Shown: in pieces, positions 17,703 through 27,785 of the stretch
Position numbering within the stretch: position 1 is the first letter of the stretch
How the letters are laid out: the number at the start of each line of letters is the position of its first letter
NCBI RefSeq assembly: GCF_009834365.1
Contig: NZ_CP041348.1
Location: 2,083,001 to 2,147,000 of the forward strand
Source of the DNA: Komagataeibacter xylinus
GTDB taxonomy: Bacteria > Pseudomonadota > Alphaproteobacteria > Acetobacterales > Acetobacteraceae
DNA: 64,000 bases
Direction of reading: 5' to 3'
The notes under the pieces: generated by a model
What the model was told of the DNA's origin: nothing
The model's input: only the letters and a program-made list of their open reading frames with translations
Databases searched by the model: none
Translations under genes and position numbers: made by a program

Positions 17703-18179
17703 ATGAGTCGCCGTCATCGCGCAGTCAAGCGCGAGATTCTTCCCGATCCGAAATTTGGTGATGTCGTCATTACGCGTTTCATGAACGCCCTGATGTACGA
17801 CGGCAAGAAGTCCACCGCTGAAGGGATCGTCTATGGCGCCCTTGAGGTGCTGCGCCGCCGTGGTGGTGCCGCTGCGGACCCTGTGGTCATGTTCCACAGC
17901 GCGCTGGACAACGTCAAGCCGGCTGTCGAGGTGCGTTCTCGCCGTGTTGGTGGCGCCACCTACCAGGTTCCGGTCGAAGTCCGGGCCGAGCGTCGTCAGG
18001 CGCTGGCCATCCGCTGGCTGATCGACGCCTCGCGCAAGCGTGGCGAGAACACCATGCAGGATCGCCTGTCGAACGAACTTCTTGACGCCGTCAACAATCG
18101 TGGCGCCGCGGTCAAGAAGCGCGAAGACACGCACCGCATGGCCGAAGCCAACAAGGCATTCAGTCATTACCGCTGGTAA
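17703..18179 (+). CDS. rpsG: 30S ribosomal protein S7
   Basis: S7 nucleates assembly of the 30S head and binds the 3' major domain of 16S rRNA. 158 residues with the Arg/Lys-rich N-arm [11 protein letters not shown], the beta-hairpin [13 protein letters not shown] and the C-terminal helix ending AFSHYRW, all typical. In most bacteria the next gene is fusA (EF-G); here tuf follows directly after 93 bp. Confidence 0.99.
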   Translation: MSRRHRAVKREILPDPKFGDVVITRFMNALMYDGKKSTAEGIVYGALEVLRRRGGAAADPVVMFHSALDNVKPAVEVRSRRVGGATYQVPVEVRAERRQALAIRWLIDASRKRGENTMQDRLSNELLDAVNNRGAAVKKREDTHRMAEANKAFSHYRW

Positions 18180-18188
18180 AGGCGGTCA

Positions 18189-18257
18189 GGCCGGTCTATT
18201 CACCGGCCCGGCTTCCGAAACGGAACTTTCCAACCCGACTCTCGGCACGAGGCCGAG
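18189..18257 (+). promoter_or_regulatory. Two hairpins in the rpsG-tuf gap
   Basis: GGCCGGT/ACCGGCC with a 6-nt loop (18189-18208) and CTCGGC/GCCGAG (18241-18257). One GANTC site (GACTC, 18237-18241) overlaps the second stem. This gap is where fusA would normally lie. The function is unknown; processing, attenuation or a trace of the deletion are all possible. Confidence 0.35.
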
Positions 18258-18272
18258 TTAACGGAGAAAACG

Positions 18273-19463
18273 ATGGCAAAGGCTAAATTTGAGCGGAATA
18301 AGCCGCACTGCAACATCGGTACGATTGGTCACGTCGATCACGGCAAGACCTCGCTGACCGCTGCTATCACCAAGACGCTGGCGAAGGCTGGTGGTGCGGA
18401 ATTCAAGGCGTATGACATGATCGACGCCGCACCTGAAGAGCGCGCCCGTGGCATCACCATCTCGACCGCTCACGTCGAGTACGAGACCGCGAAGCGTCAC
18501 TACGCACACGTCGACTGCCCCGGCCACGCTGACTATGTGAAGAACATGATCACCGGTGCCGCGCAGATGGACGGCGCGATCCTGGTTGTGTCGGCCGCTG
18601 ACGGCCCGATGCCCCAGACCCGCGAGCACATCCTGCTTGCCCGCCAGGTTGGCGTGCCGGCCCTGGTTGTCTTCCTGAACAAGGTTGACCAGGTTGATGA
18701 TCCGGAGCTGCTTGAGCTGGTCGAGATGGAAGTGCGCGAGCTGCTTTCCGCTTACCAGTTCCCCGGCGACGATATCCCCATCATCAAGGGTTCGGCCCTG
18801 GTGACGCTGGAAGACGGCGATGCGGAAGTTGGTGAAAACCGCGTCATGGACCTGATGAACGCTGTGGATGAATACATCCCGCAGCCGGAGCGTCCGATCG
18901 ACCGTCCGTTCCTGATGCCGATCGAAGACGTGTTCTCCATCTCGGGCCGCGGCACCGTGGTGACGGGCCGTGTCGAGCGTGGCGCCGTGAACGTTGGCGA
19001 CGAAATCGAGATCGTTGGCCTGCGCCCGACGCAGAAGACGACCGTGACCGGCGTTGAAATGTTCCGCAAGCTGCTTGATCGTGGTGAAGCAGGTGACAAC
19101 ATCGGCGCGCTGCTGCGTGGCACGAAGCGTGAAGACGTTGAGCGTGGCCAGGTGCTGGCAAAGCCGGGTTCGATCACCCCGCACACCAAGTTCAAGGCGG
19201 AAGCCTACATCCTGACGAAGGAAGAGGGTGGCCGTCACACGCCGTTCTTCACCAACTATCGCCCGCAGTTCTATTTCCGTACGACCGACGTCACCGGCGT
19301 CGTTCACCTGCCGGAAGGCACGGAAATGGTCATGCCTGGCGATAACGTCGCCATGGATGTCGAGCTGATCGCTCCGATCGCCATGGATGAAGGCCTGCGC
19401 TTCGCTATCCGCGAAGGCGGCCGCACCGTTGGTGCAGGTGTTGTTGCTTCCATCACGGCGTGA
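18273..19463 (+). CDS. tuf: Elongation factor Tu
   Basis: GTPase that delivers aminoacyl-tRNA to the ribosome. 396 residues: G-domain with P-loop GHVDHGKT (residues 19-26), switch [14 protein letters not shown], and NKVDQ for guanine recognition; domain 2 with the [12 protein letters not shown] segment; domain 3 ending [11 protein letters not shown]. The ATG has GGAG close upstream. Codon use is strongly biased to C/G-ending codons, as expected for a very highly expressed gene. Whether a second tuf copy exists elsewhere cannot be told from this window. Confidence 0.99.
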   Translation: MAKAKFERNKPHCNIGTIGHVDHGKTSLTAAITKTLAKAGGAEFKAYDMIDAAPEERARGITISTAHVEYETAKRHYAHVDCPGHADYVKNMITGAAQMDGAILVVSAADGPMPQTREHILLARQVGVPALVVFLNKVDQVDDPELLELVEMEVRELLSAYQFPGDDIPIIKGSALVTLEDGDAEVGENRVMDLMNAVDEYIPQPERPIDRPFLMPIEDVFSISGRGTVVTGRVERGAVNVGDEIEIVGLRPTQKTTVTGVEMFRKLLDRGEAGDNIGALLRGTKREDVERGQVLAKPGSITPHTKFKAEAYILTKEEGGRHTPFFTNYRPQFYFRTTDVTGVVHLPEGTEMVMPGDNVAMDVELIAPIAMDEGLRFAIREGGRTVGAGVVASITA

Positions 19464-19488
19464 TTGGACAGTAACTGAACTGTGGCAT

Positions 19489-19515
19489 CCCGGTCGGAGC
19501 AATCCGGCCGGGTTT
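19489..19515 (+). terminator. Terminator-like hairpin after tuf
   Basis: CCCGGTCGG (19489-19497) pairs with CCGGCCGGG (19504-19512), with one G-T wobble and a 6-nt loop, followed by TTTCC. The T-run is short, so partial termination between tuf and the S10 cluster is the best reading. Confidence 0.5.
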
Positions 19516-19568
19516 CCATTGCGGATCGGGTTCCCCCGAATCAGGTAAAGTTGGACTGAAACAGAAAG

Positions 19569-19877
19569 ATGGACAACCAGAACATCCGCATTCGCCTGAA
19601 GGCGTACGATCATCGGGTGCTAGACAACAGCACGAAGGAGATCGTCAATACGGCGAAGCGTACGGGTGCGCGGGTTCGGGGTCCTATCCCGCTGCCGACG
19701 CATATTGAACGGTTTACCGTAAACCGCTCCCCCCACGTGGATAAGAAAAGCCGCGAGCAGTTCGAAATTCGGACCCATCGCCGGCTGCTCGACATTGTCG
19801 AGCCGACCCCGCAGACCGTGGACGCTCTCATGAAACTCGACCTCGCCGCTGGCGTAGATGTCGAGATTAAACTCTAA
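19569..19877 (+). CDS. rpsJ: 30S ribosomal protein S10
   Basis: S10 belongs to the 30S head and also partners NusB in antitermination. 102 residues starting [19 protein letters not shown], with the central loop [20 protein letters not shown] and the C-terminal strand AGVDVEIKL. First gene of the S10 cluster; the next gene, rplC, starts 10 bp after its stop. Confidence 0.99.
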   Translation: MDNQNIRIRLKAYDHRVLDNSTKEIVNTAKRTGARVRGPIPLPTHIERFTVNRSPHVDKKSREQFEIRTHRRLLDIVEPTPQTVDALMKLDLAAGVDVEIKL

Positions 19878-19887
19878 GGTCCAGACG

Positions 19888-20571
19888 ATGCGCACCGGAT
19901 TGATCGCAAAAAAGCTGGGTATGACCCGGCTGTTCAAGGAAGACGGCACACATGTGCCGGTGACTGTCCTGCAGCTTGATGATCTGCAGGTGGTTGATGT
20001 TCGCACTACCGAGCGTGATGGCTACACAGCCGTCCAGCTTGGCGCGGGCAAGGCCAAGGTCAAAAATGTGTCCAAGCCGAACCGCGGCCATTTTGCCAAG
20101 GCCAAGGTCGAGCCCAAGAAGAAGCTGGCGGAATTCCGTGTATCGGATGACGCCGTCCTGGAAGTCGGGGCTTCTCTGTCCGCCGCCCATTTCGTGGTGG
20201 GGCAGAAGGTGGACGTTACCGGCACCAGCAAGGGTAAGGGTTTTGCCGGCGCGATGAAGCGCTGGAACTTTGCCGGTCTCGAAGCCACCCACGGTGTCTC
20301 GATCAGTCACCGTTCGCACGGTTCCACGGGTAACCGCCAGGATCCGGGCAAGGTTTTCAAGAACAAGAAGATGGCCGGCCATCTCGGTTCCGAGCGTATT
20401 ACTACGCTGAACCTTGAGGTTGCGGCTGTTGACGCCGAAAAGAACCTGATCATGATCCGCGGCTCCGTGCCGGGCGGAAAGAATGAAACGGTTCTCGTTC
20501 GTGATGCGATCAAGAAGGCCCGTCATGCCGAGGCGCCGTATCCGGCGGCCCTGGTTGAGGCTGCGGGCTGA
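19888..20571 (+). CDS. rplC: 50S ribosomal protein L3
   Basis: L3 is an early-binding large-subunit protein that reaches the peptidyl transferase centre. 227 residues from the ATG at 19888 ([16 protein letters not shown]). The frame is open back to 19858 inside rpsJ, but the internal ATG has AAGG upstream and matches the family. The extension [20 protein letters not shown] contains the Gln that is methylated in other species. A C-terminal tail of about 15 residues is slightly longer than in E. coli. Confidence 0.98.
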   Translation: MRTGLIAKKLGMTRLFKEDGTHVPVTVLQLDDLQVVDVRTTERDGYTAVQLGAGKAKVKNVSKPNRGHFAKAKVEPKKKLAEFRVSDDAVLEVGASLSAAHFVVGQKVDVTGTSKGKGFAGAMKRWNFAGLEATHGVSISHRSHGSTGNRQDPGKVFKNKKMAGHLGSERITTLNLEVAAVDAEKNLIMIRGSVPGGKNETVLVRDAIKKARHAEAPYPAALVEAAG

Positions 20572-20583
20572 GGATAGAGGGCA

Positions 20584-21198
20584 ATGGATTACGAGATCAA
20601 AACCCTCGATAACGGAAGCGCAGGTACTGCCAGCCTTCCCGACGAGATTTTCGCCGCAACGCCGCGCACGGATATTCTGGCGCGTGTGGTGCACTGGCAG
20701 CTGGCCAAGCGCCGGGCTGGTACGCACAAGGTCAAGGGCATGGGGGAAGTCTCCGGCACGACCAAGAAGCCGTACCGCCAGAAGGGCACGGGTAGCGCCC
20801 GTCAGGGTTCGCTGCGCGCGCCGCAGTACCGCACCGGTGGCATCGTTCATGGCCCCGTGGTACGTGACCATGGCTATGACCTGCCCAAGAAGGTGCGTCG
20901 CCTTGGCCTGATTTCCGCGCTGTCGCAGAAGGCGGCGGAAGGCAAGCTGGTAGTGCTCGATGCCGCGACTGCCTCGGGCAAGTCGGCCGAGCTGGCCAAG
21001 AAGCTGAAGGTCCTGGGCTGGACATCCGCGCTGATCGTGGATGCCGCGGTTGAAGAGAACTTTGGCCGTGCTGCGCGCAACCTGCCGAAGATCGATATTC
21101 TTCCGACAGTGGGCGCCAATGTCTACGATATCCTGAACCACGATGTGCTCGCGATCACGCGCGCCGGGGTTGAGGGTCTGAAGGAGCGTCTGGCATGA
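20584..21198 (+). CDS. rplD: 50S ribosomal protein L4
   Basis: L4 lines the peptide exit tunnel and binds domain I of 23S rRNA; in enterobacteria it also represses the S10 operon. 204 residues. The tunnel loop is visible as [19 protein letters not shown], where macrolide-resistance changes occur in other species; nothing unusual is seen. Its stop overlaps the rplW start by 4 bp. Confidence 0.98.
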   Translation: MDYEIKTLDNGSAGTASLPDEIFAATPRTDILARVVHWQLAKRRAGTHKVKGMGEVSGTTKKPYRQKGTGSARQGSLRAPQYRTGGIVHGPVVRDHGYDLPKKVRRLGLISALSQKAAEGKLVVLDAATASGKSAELAKKLKVLGWTSALIVDAAVEENFGRAARNLPKIDILPTVGANVYDILNHDVLAITRAGVEGLKERLA

Positions 21199-21530
21199 CC
21201 AACATCCTGGCAATCCGCAAGAAGGCGGAACGCATGTCTCGGGAAGCGATGTACGACATCATCCGCTCCCCCCTGATCACGGAAAAGGCGACCGCCCTTT
21301 CCGAAAAGAATCAGGTCGGTTTCAAGGTTGCGATCAGCGCCACGAAGCCGGAGATCAAGGTTGCGGTCGAGACGCTGTTTGGCGTGAAGGTTCTGGGTGT
21401 GAATACGCTCATCCAGAAGGGAAAAGCCAAGCGCTTCAAGGGACGTCCCGGCCAGCGTTCGGATGTTAAGAAAGCGTTTGTTCAGCTTGCAGAAGGTCAG
21501 TCCATTGACCTGACCGCGAAGCTGGTCTGA
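21195..21530 (+). CDS. rplW: 50S ribosomal protein L23
   Basis: L23 sits at the tunnel exit and docks trigger factor and SRP. 111 residues from the ATG at 21195, which overlaps the rplD stop and has AAGGAG at 21181-21186. A second ATG at 21234 ([20 protein letters not shown], with AAGGCGG at 21222-21228) would give 98 residues, the usual L23 length, so the 13 extra N-terminal residues are uncertain. The loop [20 protein letters not shown] is typical. Confidence 0.96.
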   Translation: MTNILAIRKKAERMSREAMYDIIRSPLITEKATALSEKNQVGFKVAISATKPEIKVAVETLFGVKVLGVNTLIQKGKAKRFKGRPGQRSDVKKAFVQLAEGQSIDLTAKLV

Positions 21531-21546
21531 CGCGGGGTGACAAGAA

Positions 21547-22377
21547 ATGGCATTGAAGCACTTTAATCCAGTTACCCCCAGCCTGCGCGGAACGGTTCTG
21601 ATCGACCGCAAGGAGCTGTGGAAAGGCAAGCCCGTCAAGGGCCTGACCGAGGGGAAGAACAAGAGCGGCGGCCGTAACAACCACGGCCGCACCACCTCGC
21701 GTTTCATCGGTGGCGGACACAAGCAGTCCTATCGTTATGTTGACTTCAAGCGTCGTAAGTTCGACGTGGTCGGCACGGTGGAACGCCTGGAATACGATCC
21801 CAACCGTACGGCGTTCATCGCGCTCATCAAGTATGCTGATGGCGAGCTGGCCTATATCATTGCGCCGCAGCGCCTGAAGGTGGGTGACGAAGTCATCGCC
21901 GGTGCGCGCGCCGATATCAAGCCGGGCAACGCCATGCCCCTGTCTGCCGTTCCGGTGGGCACGATCATCCACAACATCGAGCTCAAGGCTGGTGCTGGTG
22001 GCAAGATCGCCCGCTCGGCTGGCACGTATGCGCAGCTGGTCGGCAAGGACATGGGTTATGCCCAGATCAAGCTGCAGTCCGGTGAGCTGCGTGTTGTTCG
22101 CGCGGAATGCATGGCCACCATTGGTGCCGTGTCCAACCCGGACAACATGAACCAGCACCTGGGCAAGGCCGGCCGCAATCGCTGGCTGGGCCGCCGCCCG
22201 CACAACCGTGGTGTCGTCATGAACCCGGTTGACCATCCGCATGGTGGTGGTGAAGGACGCACTTCGGGTGGGCGTCATCCGGTTACGCCATGGGGCAAGC
22301 CGACTAAGGGTTACAAGACCAGGGTCAACAAGCGTACGGACAGTCTGATCATCCGTCGCCGGAAGACCGGCAAGTAA
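21547..22377 (+). CDS. rplB: 50S ribosomal protein L2
   Basis: L2 is required for subunit association and peptidyl transfer. 276 residues. The sequence shows the RNA-binding domain ([22 protein letters not shown] near residues 45-65, key GGGHKQ), the SH3-like barrel and the C-terminal loop [16 protein letters not shown] with the conserved His near the catalytic centre. It lies 16 bp after rplW and 12 bp before rpsS. Confidence 0.99.
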   Translation: MALKHFNPVTPSLRGTVLIDRKELWKGKPVKGLTEGKNKSGGRNNHGRTTSRFIGGGHKQSYRYVDFKRRKFDVVGTVERLEYDPNRTAFIALIKYADGELAYIIAPQRLKVGDEVIAGARADIKPGNAMPLSAVPVGTIIHNIELKAGAGGKIARSAGTYAQLVGKDMGYAQIKLQSGELRVVRAECMATIGAVSNPDNMNQHLGKAGRNRWLGRRPHNRGVVMNPVDHPHGGGEGRTSGGRHPVTPWGKPTKGYKTRVNKRTDSLIIRRRKTGK

Positions 22378-22389
22378 GGGGCATTTAAG

Positions 22390-22668
22390 ATGGCACGTTC
22401 CGTCTGGAAGGGCCCGTTCGTGGACGGGTATCTGCTGAACAAAGCCGATGCATCGCGCGCGTCGGGCCGTAACGAAGTGATCAAGATCTGGTCGCGTCGA
22501 TCCACCATCCTGCCGCAGTTCGTCGGACTGACGTTCGGCGTCTATAATGGGCACAAATTCCTGCCCGTGCAGGTTTCCGAGAACATGGTGGGGCACAAGT
22601 TCGGTGAGTTCTCACCGACCCGTACCTTTACGGGTCATTCTTCGGACAAGAAAGCGAAGCGGGGCTGA
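22390..22668 (+). CDS. rpsS: 30S ribosomal protein S19
   Basis: Binds the 30S head with S13 near the A-site tRNA. 92 residues, exactly the common length, with [20 protein letters not shown] and the C-terminal [20 protein letters not shown], both strongly conserved. Only 2 bp separate it from rplV. Confidence 0.99.
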   Translation: MARSVWKGPFVDGYLLNKADASRASGRNEVIKIWSRRSTILPQFVGLTFGVYNGHKFLPVQVSENMVGHKFGEFSPTRTFTGHSSDKKAKRG

Positions 22669-22670
22669 AC

Positions 22671-23072
22671 ATGAGCAAGCCTAAGCATCCGCGCACGCTC
22701 GCGGAAACCGAGGCGCAGGCGCTGACGCGGAACATCCGCATCAGCCCGCGCAAGCTGAACCTTGTTGCGGGTCTGATCCGCAACAAGCCGGCCGCGCAGG
22801 CGATCGCCACCCTCACATTCTCCAAGCGTCGCATTGCCCAGCAGGTCAAGAAGACGCTGGAAAGTGCGATCGCCAACGCCGAGAACAATCATCAGCTGGA
22901 CGTTGACCAGCTGGTCGTTGCCCGCGCTGAGGTGGGCAAGTCGATCGTGATGCGTCGTTTCCATGCACGTGGTCGTGGCCGTTCGGCCCGCATCGAGAAG
23001 TTTTTCAGCCACCTGACCATCGTCGTGGCTGAAAAGAAGCCCGAAGCTGAAACCGAAAAAAAGGCGGCCTGA
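22671..23072 (+). CDS. rplV: 50S ribosomal protein L22
   Basis: L22 contacts all six 23S rRNA domains and narrows the exit tunnel with its beta-hairpin ([18 protein letters not shown], key RARGRG-like loop). 133 residues, longer than the 110 of E. coli: there is an extra N-terminal stretch of about 15 residues and a charged, probably disordered tail rich in Lys, Glu and Ala at the C-terminus. Such tails are common in alphaproteobacteria. Confidence 0.98.
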   Translation: MSKPKHPRTLAETEAQALTRNIRISPRKLNLVAGLIRNKPAAQAIATLTFSKRRIAQQVKKTLESAIANAENNHQLDVDQLVVARAEVGKSIVMRRFHARGRGRSARIEKFFSHLTIVVAEKKPEAETEKKAA

Positions 23073-23075
23073 TCC

Positions 23076-23753
23076 ATGGGACATAAAGTTAATCCGATCG
23101 GGCTTCGGCTCGGTATTAACCGGACATGGGACAGCCGCTGGTACGCCGATGCGGACTATGCCCGCCTGCTGCATGATGACCTGAAGCTGCGCGCCTACCT
23201 GCGCCGCAAGCTGGCCGGTGCAGGTGTGTCCCGCGTGGTGATCGAGCGCCCGGCGAAGAAGCCGCGCGTGACCATCTATGCGGCACGCCCCGGCGTGGTG
23301 ATCGGCAAGAAGGGCCAGGACATCGATGTGCTGCGCAAGGACCTGGCCCGTATGGCCAAGACCGATGTCGCGCTGAACATCGTCGAGATCCGCAAGCCGG
23401 AAATCGATGCGACCCTGGTGGCCGAGAACATCGCCCAGCAGCTCGAGCGCCGCGTTGCCTTCCGTCGCGCCATGAAGCGCGCCGTGCAGTCCGCCATGCG
23501 CCTTGGCGCGCAGGGTATCCGGATCAACTGCTCGGGCCGTCTTGGCGGCGCGGAAATCGCGCGTGTCGAGTGGTATCGTGAGGGTCGGGTGCCGCTGCAT
23601 ACGCTGCGTGCGGACATCGACTATGGTGTGGCGACCGCCAAGACGACCTATGGCACCTGTGGTGTGAAGGTCTGGATCTTCAAGGGCGAGATTCTTGCCC
23701 ATGATCCGCTGGCGCAGGACCGTCGCGCCGCCGAACAGGCCCCGCAGCGCTGA
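23076..23753 (+). CDS. rpsC: 30S ribosomal protein S3
   Basis: S3 forms part of the mRNA entry tunnel and helicase site. 225 residues starting [14 protein letters not shown]. The N-terminal KH domain has its GXXG loop as GKKG in [10 protein letters not shown]; the C-domain includes [14 protein letters not shown] and the conserved end VWIFKGEIL. It starts 3 bp after rplV, and a 54-bp gap follows before rplP. Confidence 0.99.
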   Translation: MGHKVNPIGLRLGINRTWDSRWYADADYARLLHDDLKLRAYLRRKLAGAGVSRVVIERPAKKPRVTIYAARPGVVIGKKGQDIDVLRKDLARMAKTDVALNIVEIRKPEIDATLVAENIAQQLERRVAFRRAMKRAVQSAMRLGAQGIRINCSGRLGGAEIARVEWYREGRVPLHTLRADIDYGVATAKTTYGTCGVKVWIFKGEILAHDPLAQDRRAAEQAPQR

Positions 23754-23807
23754 TTTGCGGGGTCCAATGGACCTAGATGCGCCAGGCGGCGCGTGAGGAT
23801 TTGAAAA

Positions 23808-24224
23808 ATGCTTTCTCCCAAGCGGACAAAGTACCGCAAGGCCCACAAAGGGCGCATTCATGGGTTGGCCAAAGGCGGCACAACCCTGAATTTCGGGGCT
23901 TTTGGCCTGAAGGCTCTCCAGCCTGAACGGATCACGGCCCGCCAGATCGAAGCGGCCCGCCGGGCCATTACCCGTGCCATGAAGCGTGCGGGTCGTGTCT
24001 GGATTCGGATTTTCCCTGATCTTCCGGTCTCGACAAAACCGGCAGAAGTGCGTATGGGGTCCGGCAAGGGGTCGCCCGAATATTGGGTGGCTCGTGTGAA
24101 GCCGGGTCGAATCCTGTTCGAGATCGAGGGTGTGCCGCCGGAAGTCGCGCGTGAAGCGCTGGCTCTCGGTGCGGCAAAGCTGCCGATCAAGACCAAATTC
24201 GTGACCCGTATCGGAGAGGCGTGA
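23808..24224 (+). CDS. rplP: 50S ribosomal protein L16
   Basis: L16 positions the A-site and P-site tRNA elbows. 138 residues starting [17 protein letters not shown], with [18 protein letters not shown] as the conserved loop. GAGGA lies about 12 bp upstream, and the 54-bp gap from rpsC contains no evident structure. One base separates it from rpmC. Confidence 0.99.
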   Translation: MLSPKRTKYRKAHKGRIHGLAKGGTTLNFGAFGLKALQPERITARQIEAARRAITRAMKRAGRVWIRIFPDLPVSTKPAEVRMGSGKGSPEYWVARVKPGRILFEIEGVPPEVAREALALGAAKLPIKTKFVTRIGEA

Positions 24225-24225
24225 G

Positions 24226-24462
24226 ATGGCAAAGGCAACAAAGCCGGCCGATCTGCGTGCCAAGACTGTTGAAGAACTGGATACGCTTCTCGTCGATCTG
24301 AAGCGCGAGCAGTTCAATCTTCGGTTTCAGCATGCGACCGGCCAGACCGAGGGGCAGTCCCGCATGCGCGTGGTTCGTCGTGAGATCGCGCGTGTGAAGA
24401 CGATTGCGACCGAAGTTGTTAAGAAGAGTTCTGCTGGCCACGCGCCGGCAGTAAAGTCCTGA
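24226..24462 (+). CDS. rpmC: 50S ribosomal protein L29
   Basis: L29 is a two-helix protein near the tunnel exit beside L23. 78 residues, about 12-15 longer than the E. coli protein because of a basic/Ala C-terminal tail ([12 protein letters not shown]). The core [16 protein letters not shown] and the [10 protein letters not shown] helix are typical. Confidence 0.98.
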   Translation: MAKATKPADLRAKTVEELDTLLVDLKREQFNLRFQHATGQTEGQSRMRVVRREIARVKTIATEVVKKSSAGHAPAVKS

Positions 24463-24475
24463 AGGGAGACGGGCG

Positions 24476-24757
24476 ATGCCAAGGCGCGTCCTGACCGGGC
24501 GGGTAACCAGCGACAAGATGGACAAGACCGTTACGGTTCTTGTCGATCGTCGCATTATCCACCCGCTGTATAAGAAGTTCATTCGTCGCTCGAAGAAGTA
24601 TGCGGCGCATGACGGCTTGAACGAATGCAAGGTGGGTGACACGGTGCGCATTGAAGAATGCAAGCCGATTTCCCGCCGCAAGACCTGGACGGTCGTTGTC
24701 CGGAATGGCCAGCCGCTCGCGGCAGCCGCCGGTGCTGCGTCTGGCGCCCAGGCGTAA
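24476..24757 (+). CDS. rpsQ: 30S ribosomal protein S17
   Basis: Primary 16S rRNA-binding protein with an OB fold. 93 residues: [20 protein letters not shown], then the loop [18 protein letters not shown], and [20 protein letters not shown]. The last dozen residues are an Ala/Gly-rich tail outside the conserved core. GGGAGA lies upstream of the start. Confidence 0.98.
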   Translation: MPRRVLTGRVTSDKMDKTVTVLVDRRIIHPLYKKFIRRSKKYAAHDGLNECKVGDTVRIEECKPISRRKTWTVVVRNGQPLAAAAGAASGAQA

Positions 24758-24771
24758 AGAAGGCATAGACC

Positions 24772-25140
24772 ATGATCCATCCCGAGACCAACCTTGACGT
24801 CGCCGATAATTCCGGTGCCCGTCAGGTGCAGTGCATCAAGGTACTGGGCGGTTCCAAGCGGAAGTCTGCCTCGGTCGGCGACGTGATTGTCGTGTCCGTC
24901 AAGGAAGCCATTCCCCGCGGCAAGGTCAAGAAGGGCGACGTTCACCAGGCGGTGATCGTGCGCACTTCCTACCCCGTGCGCCGGGCTGATGGCAGCGCCA
25001 TCCGTTTTGACCGCAACGCGGCCGTGCTGATCAACAAGCAGCAGGAGCCGATCGGCACCCGTATCTTTGGCCCGGTCGTGCGTGAGCTGCGTGCCCGCAA
25101 GTTCATGAAGATCATCTCGCTGGCGCCGGAGGTGCTGTAA
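24772..25140 (+). CDS. rplN: 50S ribosomal protein L14
   Basis: Intersubunit bridge protein (B5/B8). 122 residues, starting [16 protein letters not shown] and ending [12 protein letters not shown], the usual length and ends. The TAA stop overlaps the rplX ATG by 1 bp (TAATG), which implies translational coupling. Confidence 0.99.
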   Translation: MIHPETNLDVADNSGARQVQCIKVLGGSKRKSASVGDVIVVSVKEAIPRGKVKKGDVHQAVIVRTSYPVRRADGSAIRFDRNAAVLINKQQEPIGTRIFGPVVRELRARKFMKIISLAPEVL

Positions 25141-25460
25141 TGGCTGCTCGTATCAAGAAGGGTGACCAGGTTCTGGTCACCACCGGTGGTTCCAAGGGGA
25201 CCCGTGGCGAGGTCGTTACGGTCCTGCCCGCAGCCAACAAGGCCGTGGTGCGTGGCGTTGCCATTGCGAAGCGTCATACCCGTCCTTCGCGCATGGGTGA
25301 GCAGGGCGGCATTGTCCAGAAGGAAATGCCGGTACACCTGTCCAACCTGAAGCTGATCGATCCCAAGAGCGGCGATCCGACGAAAGTCGGCTTCCGTATT
25401 CTGGAAGATGGTCGCAAGGTTCGTGTCGCCAAGGCGACCGGCGAAGTAATCGAAGGCTGA
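25140..25460 (+). CDS. rplX: 50S ribosomal protein L24
   Basis: Assembly initiator for the 50S subunit. 106 residues with an N-terminal KOW motif ([19 protein letters not shown]) and the conserved [20 protein letters not shown] stretch. It lies between rplN (overlap) and rplE (10-bp gap), the standard spc order. Confidence 0.99.
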   Translation: MAARIKKGDQVLVTTGGSKGTRGEVVTVLPAANKAVVRGVAIAKRHTRPSRMGEQGGIVQKEMPVHLSNLKLIDPKSGDPTKVGFRILEDGRKVRVAKATGEVIEG

Positions 25461-25470
25461 GGGGGCGGGA

Positions 25471-26040
25471 ATGTCTGAAGTGAAAGAAGCCCGCGCCCTG
25501 CCGCGCATGCAGCAGCGTTATCAGGACGAGCTGCGCGCGAAGCTGCGTGAGGAATTCGGGTACAAGAACGAGATGCAGGTTCCGCGTCTCGAGAAGATTG
25601 TCCTGAACATGGGTGTTGGCGAAGCCGCTGGCGACCAGAAGAAGCTCGACGCGGCGGTCAAGGAAATGACCCTGATCGCTGGTCAGAAGCCGGTCAAGAC
25701 GGTTGCCAAGAAGGCGATCGCCGGCTTCAAGATTCGTGAAGGTCTGCCCATCGGGTGCAAGGTGACGCTTCGCCGTGCCCAGATGTTCGAATTCCTGGAT
25801 CGTTTCGTGACGATCGCCCTGCCGCGCGTGCGTGATTTCCGCGGGCTGCCGGCGAACAAGGGTTTCGACGGCCGTGGCAACTTCGCGATGGGGCTGAAGG
25901 AACAGATTGTCTTCCCGGAAATCGAATACGACAAGGTAGACGAGATCCGCGGTATGGACATCATCTTCGTGACCACTGCGAAGACGGATGCGGAAGCGAA
26001 GGCTCTGCTGAAGGCGTTTGATCTGCCCTTCGCTGCATAA
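25471..26040 (+). CDS. rplE: 50S ribosomal protein L5
   Basis: Binds 5S rRNA and contacts P-site tRNA. 189 residues with [11 protein letters not shown] near residue 45, the P-site loop region [12 protein letters not shown] and the C-terminal [20 protein letters not shown], which is diagnostic. The N-terminus carries about 8 extra residues before the common start. A 105-bp gap with no gene separates it from rpsN. Confidence 0.99.
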   Translation: MSEVKEARALPRMQQRYQDELRAKLREEFGYKNEMQVPRLEKIVLNMGVGEAAGDQKKLDAAVKEMTLIAGQKPVKTVAKKAIAGFKIREGLPIGCKVTLRRAQMFEFLDRFVTIALPRVRDFRGLPANKGFDGRGNFAMGLKEQIVFPEIEYDKVDEIRGMDIIFVTTAKTDAEAKALLKAFDLPFAA

Positions 26041-26145
26041 AATGTAGCGAAAGGGCTTCCGTCTGAAGTCCAGAAGACCTAATACACACGTTGTTTGGAA
26101 AACCGTTGGGAATGGCCCGACAGGTTCCGGAGGGTAAAACAAGGC

Positions 26146-26451
26146 ATGGCCAAAATTTCCGCCGTAAACCGGAATGTCAAGCGCGAGCGCATGGCAGACC
26201 GGGACCGGGCTAAGCGGACTGCATTGAAGAACATCATCATGGACCGGTCTCTGCCGGTTGAAGATCGCTTCGATGCGTCGCTCAAGCTTGCTGAACTTCC
26301 TCGCAACGGGTCGCGCGTTCGCGTGCGTCTGCGCTGCAAGCTCACCGGGCGTCCTCGCGCCAATTACAGAAAGTTTGAACTCTGCCGTATCGCCCTGCGC
26401 GACCTGGCCTCCAATGGTCAGATCCCGGGCATGGTCAAGTCAAGCTGGTAA
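26146..26451 (+). CDS. rpsN: 30S ribosomal protein S14 (zinc-independent form)
   Basis: Late-assembling 30S head protein. 101 residues from the ATG at 26146 ([20 protein letters not shown]). The frame extends to 26095, but the internal start is the family start and lies behind GGAGGG at 26129-26134 with AAGG nearer. It is the long form without CxxC zinc pairs, so its function does not depend on zinc. The C-terminal [20 protein letters not shown] is typical. Confidence 0.98.
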   Translation: MAKISAVNRNVKRERMADRDRAKRTALKNIIMDRSLPVEDRFDASLKLAELPRNGSRVRVRLRCKLTGRPRANYRKFELCRIALRDLASNGQIPGMVKSSW

Positions 26452-26463
26452 GGGCAGGGAACG

Positions 26464-26862
26464 ATGTCACTTTCTGATCCGTTGGGTGATCTCCTCACCC
26501 GGATCCGCAATGCGCAGCGTGCACGGCATGCTGCCTGCGTGGCGCCGGCTTCCAAGCTGCGCGCCAGTGTTCTCGAGGCGCTTCGCCGCGAGGGATATAT
26601 CCGTGGTTTCTCGCGTGAGGAACTGCGCAAGGGTGTGGCCCAGCTGCGCATCGAGCTGAAATATCTCGATGGCGAGCCGGTCATCAAAGAAATCCACCGT
26701 GTGTCCAAGCCGGGGCGCCGCGTCTATTCCAAGATCAAGGAACTGCCGCGTGTCTATGCCGGGCTGGGTGTGTCGATCCTGTCGACGCCGCGTGGTGTTC
26801 TGTCCGATGCGGAGGCCCGCGCTGCCAATGTTGGCGGTGAAGTCCTCTGCCGTGTGTTCTGA
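26464..26862 (+). CDS. rpsH: 30S ribosomal protein S8
   Basis: Central 16S rRNA-binding protein, and the spc-operon repressor in E. coli. 132 residues: SDPLGDLLTRIRNAQRA at the N-terminus and the C-terminal rRNA-binding strand GVSILSTPRGVLSDAEA. Spacing to rplF is 10 bp with GAGGAGG between them. Confidence 0.99.
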   Translation: MSLSDPLGDLLTRIRNAQRARHAACVAPASKLRASVLEALRREGYIRGFSREELRKGVAQLRIELKYLDGEPVIKEIHRVSKPGRRVYSKIKELPRVYAGLGVSILSTPRGVLSDAEARAANVGGEVLCRVF

Positions 26863-26872
26863 GGAGGGATAA

Positions 26873-27406
26873 ATGTCGCGAGTGGGCAAATATCCCGTCG
26901 AAGTTCCGTCGGGCGTTCAGGTTTCCGTTGCTGATGGCGTGCTGACCACGAAGGGCAAGCTCGGGGAGCTCAAGCTGCCCCTGTCCGGTCACATCGCCGT
27001 TGATGTCGCGGATGGCAAGGTTGCGGTAAAGCCGGTTGGCACCGAGGCCCAGGCCCGCATGATGTGGGGGACCACGCGTTCCCTGATCGCGAGCATGGTC
27101 AAAGGTGTGTCGGAAGGGTTTTCCAAGACTCTGGAAATCTCCGGGACCGGTTACCGCGCTGCGGTGCAGGGCAAGAACCTGGTCATGAACCTCGGTTATT
27201 CGCATGACATCGTCTATGCGATTCCTGAAGGCATCAAGATCACCACCCCGCGGCCGACGGCCGTGACTGTCGAGGGGATCGACAAGCAGCGGGTTGGTCA
27301 GGTTGCGCTTGATATCCGTAGCTTCCGCAAGCCTGAGCCCTACAAGGGCAAGGGTGTCCGTTATGAAACGGAAACCATCCGTCGCAAGGAAGGCAAGAAG
27401 AAATAA
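26873..27406 (+). CDS. rplF: 50S ribosomal protein L6
   Basis: L6 lies near the sarcin-ricin loop. 177 residues forming two related halves, with [21 protein letters not shown] in the second and the conserved end [23 protein letters not shown]. Its TAA stop overlaps the rplR ATG by 1 bp. Confidence 0.99.
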   Translation: MSRVGKYPVEVPSGVQVSVADGVLTTKGKLGELKLPLSGHIAVDVADGKVAVKPVGTEAQARMMWGTTRSLIASMVKGVSEGFSKTLEISGTGYRAAVQGKNLVMNLGYSHDIVYAIPEGIKITTPRPTAVTVEGIDKQRVGQVALDIRSFRKPEPYKGKGVRYETETIRRKEGKKK

Positions 27407-27768
27407 TGAGCACGCAGAAGGATCTGCGGGAGCGGCGGCGCCAGCGTCTCCGTTTCCAGCTTCGCCTCAAGAGTGGTGGCCGTCCGCGTCTGTCGGTGTT
27501 CCGTTCGGGCAAGAATATCTACGCGCAGGTGATCGACGATGCCGCTGGCCGCACGCTGGCCGCAGCTTCGACCCTCGACAAGGATCTGCGTTCCACCCTC
27601 AAGGGTGGCACGGACGTGAAGGCAGCCGGTGCAGTCGGCAAGCTTCTTGCCGAGCGCGCGGTGGCTGCTGGTGTGTCGAAGGTCGTTTTCGACCGCGGCT
27701 CGTATCTGTATCATGGGCGTATCAAGGCCCTGGCGGAGGCTGCCCGTGAGGGCGGTCTCTCGTTCTGA
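27406..27768 (+). CDS. rplR: 50S ribosomal protein L18
   Basis: 5S rRNA-binding protein. 120 residues: basic N-terminus [31 protein letters not shown], and the C-terminal [25 protein letters not shown], all family landmarks. Translationally coupled to rplF by the TAATG overlap. Confidence 0.99.
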   Translation: MSTQKDLRERRRQRLRFQLRLKSGGRPRLSVFRSGKNIYAQVIDDAAGRTLAAASTLDKDLRSTLKGGTDVKAAGAVGKLLAERAVAAGVSKVVFDRGSYLYHGRIKALAEAAREGGLSF

Positions 27769-27785
27769 CGAAAGGGTCACGCATA

